Assembly: GCA_035253825.1 (NCBI GenBank)
Contig: DATFBM010000047.1
Location: 38,690 to 102,689 of the forward strand
Direction of reading: 5' to 3'
From: JACCTH01 sp035253825
GTDB lineage: Bacteria > Actinomycetota > Acidimicrobiia > Spongiisociales > ZC4RG35
Length of the DNA: 64,000 nucleotides
Made by a program: the position numbers and the translations under genes. Every line of letters begins with the position of its first letter. Positions within the stretch are counted from its first letter, which is position 1. Shown here one piece after another: positions 35,952-45,124 of the stretch. The notes below the pieces were generated by a model. It searched no databases, had not been told where the DNA came from, and was given only the letters and a program-made list of their open reading frames with translations.

Positions 35952-35998
35952 TCTGTGGAGATATCCGCGTTGAGCGCGGTTACCAACCCTGGGTTCGC
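35952..35998 (-). repeat. dispersed palindromic repeat, family 1, copy D
   Basis: On the minus strand this 47-bp element reads GCGAACCCAGGGTT, the inner stem GGTAACCGCG-ctcaa-CGCGGATATC and the end CCACAGA. It starts on the last base of the ABC ATPase stop codon, in the same orientation as that gene. It may serve as the end of the importer operon transcript. Confidence 0.65.
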
Positions 35999-36756
35999 TA
36001 AAGGATTTGGGAGAGGAAGGTCTTGGTCCGTTCCTCGGTGGGGTTGGTGAAGAAGTGTTCGGGGGGGCCAACTTCGACGATCTGTCCGTCGGCCATGAAG
36101 ATGATGCGATCGGCCACCGCGCGGGCAAAGCCCATCTCATGGCTGATCACGATCATGGTCATCCCCGAGGCGGCGAGCTCTTCCATCACCTCGAGTACCT
36201 CCTTGATCATCTCGGGGTCGAGGGCCGAGGTGGGCTCGTCGAAGAGCATCACCTTGGGCTGCATCGCAAGCGATCGGGCAATAGCCACCCGCTGTTGCTG
36301 GCCGCCAGACAGCTGACCCGGAAACTTGCGGGCCTGCTCGGGGATCCTCACCCGGGTGAGCATCTTCATCCCTAGCTCCTCGGCTTCTGCCTTGGCCATG
36401 TGCCGCACTTCCCGCGGGGCCAGGATGACGTTGTCGAGCACCGTGAGATGAGGGAAGAGATTGAACTGCTGAAACACCATGCCGGTCTCCATTCGGACTT
36501 CGTGGATATTGCGGATGTCGTCGGTCAGCTCCACTCCGTCCACGATGACCCGGCCGGCATCGTGTTTTTCGAGGCGGTTGATGCATCGGATCAAAGTGCT
36601 CTTGCCAGAACCGGAAGGCCCGATGACGACCACAACCTCCTTCTTGGCCACACTCAGCGAGATGTCGTCAAGGGCTTGGAAGGTGCCAAAGAACTTGTCG
36701 ACATTCTCGAGCACGATCATGGGCTTTCCGCCGTCGGCAGGTTGGGGGTCGGTCAT
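35998..36756 (-). CDS. polar amino-acid ABC transporter ATPase
   Basis: The 252-residue protein is a GlnQ/AapP-type ATPase: Walker A GPSGSGKST near residue 46, signature LSGGQQQRVAIARSL, Walker B VMLFDEPTSALD and the switch histidine in VISHEMGFAR. It drives the importer made of the two permeases and the binding protein encoded upstream. The ATG at 36756 overlaps the second permease gene by 4 nt. Confidence 0.95.
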   Translation of the reverse strand: MTDPQPADGGKPMIVLENVDKFFGTFQALDDISLSVAKKEVVVVIGPSGSGKSTLIRCINRLEKHDAGRVIVDGVELTDDIRNIHEVRMETGMVFQQFNLFPHLTVLDNVILAPREVRHMAKAEAEELGMKMLTRVRIPEQARKFPGQLSGGQQQRVAIARSLAMQPKVMLFDEPTSALDPEMIKEVLEVMEELAASGMTMIVISHEMGFARAVADRIIFMADGQIVEVGPPEHFFTNPTEERTKTFLSQIL

Positions 36757-37976
36757 CTCTCTCCAATTCCGAGGCGCCGCTCAAGGCGGCGTGCTTCGCG
36801 TGACATTGCGAACGAACCTGCCCAGAACGCCAGGGCTACGAACGGCAGCGTGATCCTCGCCAGGCCCTGAGCATTGAAGGCCGGTTGGGCGTTGGCGAAC
36901 GAGGAGGCGGCGAGGACGTCGCCAAGTCCGACGATCGCAACCAAGGTGGTGTCCTTGAACAAGCTGATGAACTGTCCCACCATCGCTGGAATCGTCGCCC
37001 GCAGAGCCTGGGGCAGGACGATCAGGCGGGTGATCTTCAATCCCGGGAGGCCCAGGGACTGAGCCGCCTCCGATTGGCCCCGGGGCACGCTTTGCAGACC
37101 GCCGCGCACAACCTCGGCTATGTACGCGGCCTCAAAGGCCGTGATCACGATCAAGACCCGGGTGACGCTTCCCGGGCGAAGGTCGCGGGGCAAGAAGAAG
37201 CCGAGGGCAAAGACCGCCATTAGGAGGAGGGTGATGAGAGGAACGCCGCGGATGAGCTCGATGTAGCCAATCGAAAAGGCGCGGACCACCGGCAGGCTCG
37301 AGCGCCTTCCCAGGGCAAGAGCCACGCCGATGGGAAATGCAAAGAGGATCCCGGCGATCGTCAGGAAAATGTTGAGCATGAACCCGCCCCAGTCCTCCCA
37401 ACCAAGCCCGGAAGCACTGAGGATCCAGTAAGCGCCAAGAGGTAGCAAGGCCACCGATAGCCAGCCGACCCGCCGAGGGATACGGCCCAGACGCCCCCCC
37501 AGCCAGCGGCTGGCCACCAGCAGAGCCACCGCCGCGATCACTACCAAAGTGGGGATCAACGTTCGGGTTAGTGCCAAGGCGGCTATCACCAGCAGGCTGA
37601 GAGGCCAGAAGCGTCGCAGCCAGCCAACCACCGCACGTGATCCGCGTACCTCCGCCAGCCGGATCCCGGCCTCCTTGGATCTTTCCCGCGCCGCCGCCTT
37701 CAGCATTCCGCCCGCCAGCCCCGCCATTAGCGCCAGCAGCAGCATGGCCACCACCACCCGCCACAGTTGGGCCCGGGGGAAAGATCCCACCATGAACAGT
37801 GCCAGGTTGACCCGAAGGATCTCGAAGTTCGACGTCGCCAGGAAGCGGACCAACAGATAGGCGAGATAGACAATCCCCGCGCCCAGTACGACCGTCAGAA
37901 AGGCGTTGAGCGGCGTCGAAAAGAGGTTCCTCCGCATCCATAGAACTGCAACCGGTCGGGAGGCGGTGGTGGTCAT
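36753..37976 (-). CDS. amino-acid ABC transporter permease 2 (AapM-type)
   Basis: The 407-residue protein has about eight TM helices and a C-terminal permease core with the EAA loop (ESVPRGQSEAAQSLGLPG-like, near residue 320) found in GlnP/HisM proteins. The extra N-terminal helices match the long AapM-type subunits of general L-amino-acid importers. The frame is open well upstream, but the ATG at 37976 overlaps the stop of permease 1 (TGATG) and is the natural start. Confidence 0.92.
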   Translation of the reverse strand: MTTTASRPVAVLWMRRNLFSTPLNAFLTVVLGAGIVYLAYLLVRFLATSNFEILRVNLALFMVGSFPRAQLWRVVVAMLLLALMAGLAGGMLKAAARERSKEAGIRLAEVRGSRAVVGWLRRFWPLSLLVIAALALTRTLIPTLVVIAAVALLVASRWLGGRLGRIPRRVGWLSVALLPLGAYWILSASGLGWEDWGGFMLNIFLTIAGILFAFPIGVALALGRRSSLPVVRAFSIGYIELIRGVPLITLLLMAVFALGFFLPRDLRPGSVTRVLIVITAFEAAYIAEVVRGGLQSVPRGQSEAAQSLGLPGLKITRLIVLPQALRATIPAMVGQFISLFKDTTLVAIVGLGDVLAASSFANAQPAFNAQGLARITLPFVALAFWAGSFAMSREARRLERRLGIGER

Positions 37977-39136
37977 CAGCGGGTCACGATCCGGAGGTGA
38001 CGGTTGTAAAGGTTGACGAGGAAGGAGATCACCAGGCTGAAGACCAGGTACGAGCCCATCAGCAAGACCACCACCTGCGGGGCCGGTTGACCGTTGCCGA
38101 TCGCCTGGAAGGCAACCAGAGTCACTTCGGCGAAGCCAACCGCGATCGCCAATGACGTGTTCTTCACGTAGTTGAGGTATTGATTGATGATCGGAGGCAG
38201 GGCGATGCGCATGGCCTGTGGCAACACGACGAACCGGAGTCTTTGGAACCCGGAGAGAGCCAGCGCCGAAGCCGCCTCCGACTGCCCCTTGGGAACGGCG
38301 AGGATCGAGCCGCGCACGATCTCGGCCACGTGGCTCGAGGTATAAAAAGCCAGAGCCCCCACCACCGCGAAGAAGGCACCGAGACCGCGATAGCCGCCAT
38401 CGACCACCCGCCCTTCGAGGTGAGGCAAAGTGATGGTGAGCGGCCGATCCAGAATCAGATAGGCAATAGCGCCCACGAGGGCGACGGTTCCCAGGCTCCA
38501 CAGCCAACGATGGTGCGGCGTTCCGGTCCGCTCGTGAACTCGGGTGCGCCACCACCAGAGAAAGGCACCGAGCAGCACCGCTACCAGCATCACCATCATG
38601 AACGGGCGATAGTTGTCTCCGGCCCGGAACCCGGGGACGTGAAATTCGAGATTGCTGATGACGAACCAGCCGAAGGGGGTTATCGGATTCCGCGCCGGAG
38701 GGAGGCGAAGAATCACGGCCTGAAAGGCAAAAATGACCACCAGCAAGGGCGGCAGGTTGCGAAGGATCTCCACATAGGCCGAAGAGATTTTCGCCACCAG
38801 CCAGTTGGTGGAAAGGCGACCGACTCCGACGATGACCCCGAGGATCGTCAGCAGCGGCAGCCCGACGATGGCGAGGGCGAAGGTATTGCGGATTCCGTTC
38901 AGAAGCGCCGAACGAACAGGAGCACTGGGGCTTAGGTCCGAGCCGGCGATGCGGACTCCGAAAGGTTGATCAAGGAAGTTGAAATCTGTCCGAACACCTC
39001 GGGCGCGCATGTTGTTGGTGACGTTGAACCACAGGACGTAGAGAAGGAACAACACGGCGGCCGCAACCACTACCTGGGCGACGCCGCGGAGCACCCGTTG
39101 GTTACGCCAGAAGGGGACTCGGGCGTTGGGGATCAA
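37976..39136 (-). CDS. amino-acid ABC transporter permease 1 (AapQ-type)
   Basis: The 386-residue protein has about eight TM helices with a long central insertion (FHVPGFRAGDNYRPF), as in AapQ. The EAA loop AVPKGQSEAASALALSGFQR marks the ATPase contact. It starts at TTG 39136, 6 nt behind GGGAGG. A strong hairpin separates it from the binding-protein gene. Confidence 0.92.
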   Translation of the reverse strand: MIPNARVPFWRNQRVLRGVAQVVVAAAVLFLLYVLWFNVTNNMRARGVRTDFNFLDQPFGVRIAGSDLSPSAPVRSALLNGIRNTFALAIVGLPLLTILGVIVGVGRLSTNWLVAKISSAYVEILRNLPPLLVVIFAFQAVILRLPPARNPITPFGWFVISNLEFHVPGFRAGDNYRPFMMVMLVAVLLGAFLWWWRTRVHERTGTPHHRWLWSLGTVALVGAIAYLILDRPLTITLPHLEGRVVDGGYRGLGAFFAVVGALAFYTSSHVAEIVRGSILAVPKGQSEAASALALSGFQRLRFVVLPQAMRIALPPIINQYLNYVKNTSLAIAVGFAEVTLVAFQAIGNGQPAPQVVVLLMGSYLVFSLVISFLVNLYNRHLRIVTR

Positions 39137-39153
39137 AACCTCCCTTGTTATGA

Positions 39154-39183
39154 GGAAGGGGCGGCCGGAAGGCCGCCCCTTCC
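39154..39183 (-). terminator. intercistronic hairpin after the binding-protein gene
   Basis: A perfect 13-bp stem, GGAAGGGGCGGCC / GGCCGCCCCTTCC, with a GGAA loop lies between the binding-protein gene and permease 1. There is no U-tract. It probably stabilises or partly terminates the message, so more binding protein than permease is made, as in many ABC importer operons. Confidence 0.75.
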
Positions 39184-39194
39184 TTCGAATCGCC

Positions 39195-40361
39195 CTACCG
39201 GAAGGGCGGCGAGTACAAGAGCCCGCCGTTCAGCCAGAGATCGTTCACCCCCCGCACCAGACCCAGCGGTGTATCCGGGCCGACATTGCGGTCGAAGATT
39301 TCGCCGTAATTGCCAACGGAGGCGATCACATTGGCAGCCCAACCCGGCTCGAGACCGAGTCCGGCGTCGAAGACAGCGGTGCCGTCGTCGCTTTCGATTT
39401 CCAATCCCAGGAGTCGTCGGATCTCGGCATTGTCGGTGTCAGCGAAGGTGTCGACATTGTCTGAAGTGATCCCCAGCTCCTCAGCCAGGATGGTGGCGTT
39501 GACCACCCAGTCCACTACCTGCGCCCATTGCGAATCGCCGTCACGGACCGCCGGGCCCAAGGGTTCTTTGGAGAAGGTCTCCTCGAGGATCGTCAAGGCT
39601 TCGGGTCCACCTTGATCAGCCGGGAAGGCGGAACGGACACCGGCCAGCTGCGACTTATCCGACGTCCAGCCGTCGCACTGTCCAGAGACGAACGCGGGCT
39701 GGAGGACGCCATTGTCCTCGAACGTGAGCGGGGTATAGGGAATGTCAGCGAACCGGGTAGCGAGGTTCAGCTCCGTCGTGGTCCCGGACAGCACGCAGAT
39801 CGCGGTGTTGGCCAGGTCCTCCAGCGCGGTGATACCCGAATCAGTGAACACCAACATCCCTTGCCCGTCATAGAAGGTGGTGGTCAGGAAGGTGGCGCCC
39901 TCCCCGCCATCGCGGGTAGCAGTGAAGGTGGTGTTGCGAATCAATACATCGATCTCGCCCGATGCCAGAGCCGTAAAGCGTTGCTGGGCGTCGAGGGGGA
40001 CGTATTCGACCGCCTCTGGGTCGCCCAAAACGGCTGCTGCCACCGCTCGGCAGTAGTCGATGTCAAAGCCCGACCGGGTGCCGTCCGCGTTCAGGAACCC
40101 GAATCCGGGAACCGTTTCGTTCACCCCGCACAGCAGGCTTCCTCTCGATTGAACTTCGCCCAGCAGCCCGCCTCCGCTTGGTTCGGTGCCAGCCGTGGTG
40201 GTGGTGGCACCGCCGGTGTCAGCCGTGGTTGGGGTCCCGGTATCGGCCGTGGTGGCCGGGCCCGTGTCGGTGGTCGGGGCTGTGGTCGTGTCCGCCGCCT
40301 GCGTACAGGCAGCCAACAACATCACTGCCGCAAGAAATGCCAGGGTTCTCGCTCGTCTCAC
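39195..40361 (-). CDS. amino-acid ABC transporter binding lipoprotein (AapJ-type)
   Basis: The 388-residue protein has a lipobox signal (LAAVMLLAACTQ), a Thr/Asp-rich linker and a type-II periplasmic binding fold (GEVQSRGSLLCGVNETVPGF, GFDIDYCRAVAAAVLGDPEA, NYGEIFDRNVG). It matches the AapJ/BztA group that delivers polar L-amino acids. The GTG at 40361 follows GGGAGG by 4 nt. Confidence 0.93.
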   Translation of the reverse strand: MRRARTLAFLAAVMLLAACTQAADTTTAPTTDTGPATTADTGTPTTADTGGATTTTAGTEPSGGGLLGEVQSRGSLLCGVNETVPGFGFLNADGTRSGFDIDYCRAVAAAVLGDPEAVEYVPLDAQQRFTALASGEIDVLIRNTTFTATRDGGEGATFLTTTFYDGQGMLVFTDSGITALEDLANTAICVLSGTTTELNLATRFADIPYTPLTFEDNGVLQPAFVSGQCDGWTSDKSQLAGVRSAFPADQGGPEALTILEETFSKEPLGPAVRDGDSQWAQVVDWVVNATILAEELGITSDNVDTFADTDNAEIRRLLGLEIESDDGTAVFDAGLGLEPGWAANVIASVGNYGEIFDRNVGPDTPLGLVRGVNDLWLNGGLLYSPPFR

Positions 40362-40569
40362 TAGTCCTCCCTTGGGGATGTGATACCGCCTAATGGTGGT
40401 CTGACCATAGTCAGAGAAGCCGGAATCGGGCCGGGGAGGCTCGTTTCCTGGGCGACCCTCGTCTGTTCGGGGGCCAACAAAGCTGCGTTCGCCAAAGGTC
40501 TGGTGGCTTTAGACGACCAAACATGACAAGCTGTTGGCAATTCGCGCATAAGGGTGGTTAACGGGACTC

Positions 40570-41154
40570 ATGTTTGACGCAGCCGATGCACGGTTGTTGG
40601 AGGACACCGCCGGTGGAGATTCCGATGCGTTTGCCATCTTCTTTCGCCGTCATGTCTCTTCCATCACGCTTTATGCGGTTCGGCGTTGCCGTGATCCCGA
40701 AGATGTTGGCGACCTAGTGGCCGAGACCTTTCTTGTTGCCCTGCAGGCCGCTGGTCGTTACATCCCCGAGACTGAGACAGCGCTCCCCTGGCTCTTTGGA
40801 ATCGCCCGCCGGGTTTTGGCCAAGCAGCGTCGACGCATGGCAGGAGCGCGACGGCTGCTCATCAAGAGCAGCAATAGCCACCTCCACTTCACCGCCTCGG
40901 AGGAGGACGCGGTCGCCTCCGCCATCGATGCTGCCCGCCAACGGCCGGCGCTGGAGGCGGGATTGGCACGGCTGAGCAACGGTGAGCGCGAGGTCATCGA
41001 ATTGGTGGCTTACGACGGCCTGACCCCGGCCGAGGTTGCCGAAGTGCTCAAGCTCAGCCCCAACGCGGCCCGGCTTCGGTTATCCCGGGCTCGCCGCCAT
41101 CTCCGTCAGATCCTCGAGCCGATCCCCGAGTCGGAAGCCCACCATGCGATCTAG
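40570..41154 (+). CDS. ECF-type RNA polymerase sigma factor (second pair)
   Basis: The 194-residue protein has region 2 (FFRRHVSSITLYAVRRCRDP, LPWLFGIARRVLAKQRRR) and region 4 (VIELVAYDGLTPAEVAEVLK). Its gene ends with an 11-nt overlap with the next gene, the same arrangement as the pair at 31812-33300. The 208-bp gap on its 5' side, shared with the binding-protein gene, holds no site that I can name. Confidence 0.9.
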   Translation: MFDAADARLLEDTAGGDSDAFAIFFRRHVSSITLYAVRRCRDPEDVGDLVAETFLVALQAAGRYIPETETALPWLFGIARRVLAKQRRRMAGARRLLIKSSNSHLHFTASEEDAVASAIDAARQRPALEAGLARLSNGEREVIELVAYDGLTPAEVAEVLKLSPNAARLRLSRARRHLRQILEPIPESEAHHAI

Positions 41155-41584
41155 AAGACCGACCTTCAAGCGACCTACGTCTCCACCGATCGACCAGTTC
41201 GTCGATCAATTGGAAAGCAAGCTTCGTCATGCGATGGTTGTTGCCCCACCGGCTCGGCCGAACCGATTGCTGAGGGCCTGGGATCGGTGGACCCGGTGGA
41301 TGCTTCGTCCGGTGGCGCATGGAGGCTTGGCGCTCGTGATGATCTCCGTCCTGGCGGCCTCCGTTTCCGGCTCCAATACCAGGATCGTGATGGACGTTTC
41401 GCAACCGGCCCCAGTTGAGTTGAACAATGACGCCTACTGGGTGGAAGTGGTTCAGATCCCAGACCCGGTCCCCCAGACCTATCCGACTGTCGCCCGGGAA
41501 CCAGTCAGCCGCTTTGTTGTGATGGTCGAGCCTACTCCCCGACCTCCCTACATCCCCGACGAGATCGGCCTCAGCCCCGTTTAG
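41144..41584 (+). CDS. small membrane protein, probable anti-sigma partner
   Basis: The 146-residue protein has a basic N-terminal region (RSRRPTFKRPTSPPIDQFVD), a central hydrophobic helix (HGGLALVMISVLAASVSG) and a Pro-rich outer tail ending PYIPDEIGLSPV. The ATG at 41144 lies inside the end of the sigma gene. Position and topology suggest a sigma-factor regulator, but no known anti-sigma domain is recognised. It converges on dxs with a 14-nt overlap. Confidence 0.6.
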   Translation: MRSRRPTFKRPTSPPIDQFVDQLESKLRHAMVVAPPARPNRLLRAWDRWTRWMLRPVAHGGLALVMISVLAASVSGSNTRIVMDVSQPAPVELNNDAYWVEVVQIPDPVPQTYPTVAREPVSRFVVMVEPTPRPPYIPDEIGLSPV

Positions 41585-43463
41585 GCCGCCGGGTCTTATC
41601 AGCGGCAGGACCGGCGACCATCGCCAAGATCTGACTGCTCACTCCCTCGGAGTCGAGGCCGACGTCGTGAAGCAATTCTTCGACGCTCCCCGCCGGTAGG
41701 AAACGATCGGGGATGCCCAACACCCGAACTCGGCCGGCCAAACCGGCCGGGGCGACTTCCTCCAACACGGCAGCTCCAAATCCTCCGGCAATGACGTTGT
41801 CCTCGAGGGTGATGACCAGGTCGAAAGCCTTCACCCAGGTCAAAAGGCGCGGATCCAGGGGCTTCACCCAGCGGGCATTGATGACCCGGCAAGAAACTCC
41901 GTGACTACTCAGCGAGACTGCCGCCTTCTGGGCAATCTCGGCCATACGTCCGCTGGCCAGGAGGAGGACGTCGTCACCATCGGAAAGCTCTTCCCACAAG
42001 CCAATCGGGATCGGTTCGGCCGGAAGCATCGGCAACGACGAGGCGGCCGCTTTCGGGAAGCGGATCGCCACCGGGCCATCGTGGTCGAGGGCGGCGGGAA
42101 TCATCCCTGCGAGCTCGGTTGCATCGGCCGGAGTCCCAACCACCAGATTGGGGATCATTCGCAAATAGGAGATGTCGAACACACCGTGATGGGAGGGCCC
42201 GTCCGGCCCGGTGATCCCCGCCCGATCGACGAGGAAGGTGACCGAGAGATTGTGAAGGGCGACGTCGGTGATGATCTGATCGAAAGCCCGCTGGAGAAAG
42301 CTCGAATAGATCGCCACCACCGGGCGTTTCCCCGCCATGGCCATTCCGGCCGCCAGAGTCACCGAATGCTGTTCGGCGATTCCGGTGTCATGCACTCGAT
42401 CGGGCATTTCGAGGGCCATCTCGGCCAGGCCGGTGGAAGAGATCATCGCCGCCGAGATGGCCACCACCTCCGGTCGACGTCGAGCCTCTTCCAGCACTGC
42501 CCGCCCGGCGATGTCGGTGTACTTGAGCTCGTCCTTGAGGGCCCGACCGGTGCGAACGTCGAAGCTCGAGACTCCGTGCAACTTGTCGATCTCGTCACTG
42601 AGGGCGGGGGCATAGCCCTTCCCCTTCTCGGTCACGATGTGGACGATCACGGGCTCGCCATAATCCTTTACCTTCAGCAAGGTGGTCTCAAGCTGCTTGA
42701 GATCGTGGCCATCGATGCGTCCCGAGTACTTCAGACCCAGGGTGTCGAACACGGTGGACGGTTCGAGAATCTGCTTGACCGCCTCCTTGAATCGGTTGGC
42801 CATCTCATCGGCGGTCTCGCCCACCAAAGGCAGACCCCGCAGCATCCGTCCGAAGGTGCGCTTCATCCATTCATACCGGGGATCTAGCCGAAGGTGTGCG
42901 AGGTTGGCCAGTGCTGCCAAGCCACCGACGGTCGGCGCATAAGAGCGGCCGTTGTCGTTGACAACGATGACCAGGTTCGAGGGGCGGCTAACGGCGATGT
43001 GGTTCAACGCCTCATAAGCCATCCCGCCGGTGAGGGCACCGTCGCCCACCACGGCCACCGTCCAGTAGTCGGGATTGGTAAGCGCATGGCCGAGGGCATA
43101 AGAAAGGGCGGTCGAGGCATGGCTGTTCTCGACGAAGTCGTGTGGGCTTTCCTCCCGGCTGGGGTAGCCAGAAAGCCCCCCGAAGCGGCGCAGGGTCGGG
43201 AAGTCATCGCGCCGACCCGTGATCAGCTTGTGGACGTAGGCCTGGTGCCCGACGTCCCAGATGATCCGATCACGGGGGCTGTCGAAGGCCCGATGCAAGG
43301 CGACGGTGAGCTCGACTACGCCGAGATTCGGGCTCAGGTGGCCTCCGGTGCGGGCTATCTGATCGATCAGAAACTGTCGGATTTCGTCGCAGAGTTGGGG
43401 TAGTTCCTCCTCGGTCAAGCGGCGGAGGTCAGCCGGGGAATCCACCCCCTCGAGCAGCGTCAC
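41571..43463 (-). CDS. dxs: 1-deoxy-D-xylulose-5-phosphate synthase
   Basis: The 630-residue thiamine-diphosphate enzyme condenses pyruvate and glyceraldehyde 3-phosphate, the first step of the MEP isoprenoid route. Visible signatures are HLSPNLGVVELTVALH near residue 41, the ThDP site GDGALTGGMAYEALN near residue 140, and DTGIAEQHSVTLAAGMAM near residue 365 with the catalytic Glu. The C-terminal transketolase domain follows. The start is GTG at 43463. It stands alone, followed upstream by a repeat-rich gap. Confidence 0.97.
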   Translation of the reverse strand: MTLLEGVDSPADLRRLTEEELPQLCDEIRQFLIDQIARTGGHLSPNLGVVELTVALHRAFDSPRDRIIWDVGHQAYVHKLITGRRDDFPTLRRFGGLSGYPSREESPHDFVENSHASTALSYALGHALTNPDYWTVAVVGDGALTGGMAYEALNHIAVSRPSNLVIVVNDNGRSYAPTVGGLAALANLAHLRLDPRYEWMKRTFGRMLRGLPLVGETADEMANRFKEAVKQILEPSTVFDTLGLKYSGRIDGHDLKQLETTLLKVKDYGEPVIVHIVTEKGKGYAPALSDEIDKLHGVSSFDVRTGRALKDELKYTDIAGRAVLEEARRRPEVVAISAAMISSTGLAEMALEMPDRVHDTGIAEQHSVTLAAGMAMAGKRPVVAIYSSFLQRAFDQIITDVALHNLSVTFLVDRAGITGPDGPSHHGVFDISYLRMIPNLVVGTPADATELAGMIPAALDHDGPVAIRFPKAAASSLPMLPAEPIPIGLWEELSDGDDVLLLASGRMAEIAQKAAVSLSSHGVSCRVINARWVKPLDPRLLTWVKAFDLVITLEDNVIAGGFGAAVLEEVAPAGLAGRVRVLGIPDRFLPAGSVEELLHDVGLDSEGVSSQILAMVAGPAADKTRRPKRG

Positions 43464-43479
43464 GGAAGGAAGACTAGGA

Positions 43480-43566
43480 GAGATCGGACATCAGAGATCA
43501 GACTTCAGATTTCAGACTTCACATTTCAGATTCGGGTCTGATGTCTGACGTCTGATATCTGACGTC
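43480..43566. repeat. degenerate CAGA/TCTG inverted repeat cluster
   Basis: The gap between dxs and the ABC ATPase gene is filled with repeated ATCAGA/TTCAGA units every 7-10 bp on the left and TCTGATGTCTGACG units on the right. The two halves can pair into a long imperfect hairpin with a GGG-containing loop near 43535. The composition is far more AT-rich and repetitive than the rest of the window. Its role is unknown. Confidence 0.7.
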
Positions 43567-44322
43567 TCACAGGATTTTCGAGAAGAAGTCCCGGGTTCGG
43601 CGATTCTGTGGGTTGGCAAACAGCTCTGCTGCAGGCCCCTCTTCCACCACACGGCCTTCGTCCATCATCACCATATGCGATCCAACCTGACGCGCGAATC
43701 CCATCTCGTGGGAGACCACCACCATCGTCATCCCCGAGGAGGCAAGCTCAAGCATGACATCGAGCACCTCCTTGATCATCTCGGGATCGAGGGCGGAGGT
43801 GGGCTCGTCGAACAACATCACCTTGGGGTTCATCGAAAGGGATCGGGCAATGGCCACCCTTTGCTGCTGACCGCCCGAGAGTTGGGCGGGCTTCACCTTC
43901 GCCTTCTCCGGAATTCCCACCCGCCTCAACTGCTGGAAAGCTATCTGCTCCGCTTCTTCCCGGGAGCGGCCTCGTACCTTCCGCTGGGCCAGTGTGAGGT
44001 TGTCGAGTACGGTCAGGTGGGGGAAGAGGTTGAATTGCTGGAAGACCATCCCCACGTCCTTCCTCACCTGGTTGATGTCGGTACTCCGGTCTTCCAGGCG
44101 AACTCCATCGATGAAGACTGAGCCCTTTGTTGGGATCTCGAGATGGTTCATGCACCGCAGCAAGGTCGACTTTCCCGATCCGGAAGGGCCGATGATGACC
44201 ATTACTTCCCCCACCCGAACCTCGAGATTGACGTCGTGGACGGCCACCAACCTTCCAAAGTGCTTGTGAAGCCCCTCCACACGAATGCGCGGCTGACTAT
44301 TGACGCTGGAGTCGGCGGGCAT
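43567..44322 (-). CDS. polar amino-acid ABC transporter ATPase (second importer)
   Basis: The 251-residue ATPase has Walker A GPSGSGKST, signature LSGGQQQRVAIARSL, Walker B VMLFDEPTSALD and the switch region VVSHEMGFAR. It is a GlnQ-type paralogue of the ATPase at 35998-36756, but has a separate single permease and binding protein. It overlaps the permease gene by 26 nt. Confidence 0.95.
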   Translation of the reverse strand: MPADSSVNSQPRIRVEGLHKHFGRLVAVHDVNLEVRVGEVMVIIGPSGSGKSTLLRCMNHLEIPTKGSVFIDGVRLEDRSTDINQVRKDVGMVFQQFNLFPHLTVLDNLTLAQRKVRGRSREEAEQIAFQQLRRVGIPEKAKVKPAQLSGGQQQRVAIARSLSMNPKVMLFDEPTSALDPEMIKEVLDVMLELASSGMTMVVVSHEMGFARQVGSHMVMMDEGRVVEEGPAAELFANPQNRRTRDFFSKIL

Positions 44323-45124
44323 ACCAGTTCACGGATAGGGATAGCAAGAGAGTGCCGGTCAAATAGAGAAAGGTCGTCACCAAGAACGCCTCGCGGAACT
44401 CGAAGGCATTGTTGGCATGGCGACGAGCTAGGTAGGTGATTTCAAATACCGAGAGCACCGACAGCAAGGAAGAATCCTTGAACATGGCGATGAAGTCGTT
44501 GCCAAGGGCAGGAAGTATGTTGCGCACCGCTTGTGGAAGGACGATCGTCCTCATGGTCTGGCCCCGAGTCATGCCTAAGGATCGACCTGCTTCGGTCTGC
44601 CCGACACCCACCGACTCGATGCCGGCGCGAAAGACCTCGGCGATATAACCGCCATAGATCAGGGCCAGGGCGATGATGGCCCGCCATTCGTTACTGAGCC
44701 GGTTCTCGATCCCGAGGGCATCGCTGATGGGGGGGATCAGCACCAAAGCGACGGTGAATATCAGGACCAACATCGGCACACCGCGTATGAACTCGACGTA
44801 GAGCGTTGCCAGGTTGCGGATGACCAGATTGCGCGAGATTCGCCCCAGCCCTGCGATGAGCCCGAGCACCAGGGCCACGCCGAACGCGATCAGCGTGGCT
44901 CGTATGGTGATGGGAATCCCTCGCAGTACCGCTTCCTTCGCCCCCCCATAAGTCGGGCTGAAGAAAGTGAGATAGCCGAGGTAGGCGATGATGGCGATCA
45001 AGCCCACCAACCACCAGGGGAACTCCCCCGCTCGGATCACCATCGACTTGCCGGGAAGCCCGGCCTCGGGGTCGACGACCCCCTCCGGCGACAACCCTTC
45101 GACTTGAGTCGGGGTGCCAGACAT
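44297..45124 (-). CDS. amino-acid ABC transporter permease (GlnP-type)
   Basis: The 275-residue protein has about five to six TM helices and the EAA loop SVGVGQTEAGRSLGMTRG near residue 180. NLATLYVEFIRGVPMLVLIF is typical of GlnP/HisQ proteins. It forms the membrane channel, presumably as a homodimer. Its ATG at 45124 stands at the foot of a 10-bp hairpin, which may affect its translation. Confidence 0.93.
   Translation of the reverse strand: MSGTPTQVEGLSPEGVVDPEAGLPGKSMVIRAGEFPWWLVGLIAIIAYLGYLTFFSPTYGGAKEAVLRGIPITIRATLIAFGVALVLGLIAGLGRISRNLVIRNLATLYVEFIRGVPMLVLIFTVALVLIPPISDALGIENRLSNEWRAIIALALIYGGYIAEVFRAGIESVGVGQTEAGRSLGMTRGQTMRTIVLPQAVRNILPALGNDFIAMFKDSSLLSVLSVFEITYLARRHANNAFEFREAFLVTTFLYLTGTLLLSLSVNWYARRLQRQ

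Noticed and set aside
36753..38555. A longer permease 2 of 600 residues.
   Set aside because: The extra N-terminal 193 residues are read out of phase through permease 1 and are not membrane-like. The ATG at 37976 overlaps the permease 1 stop and gives the normal family start.
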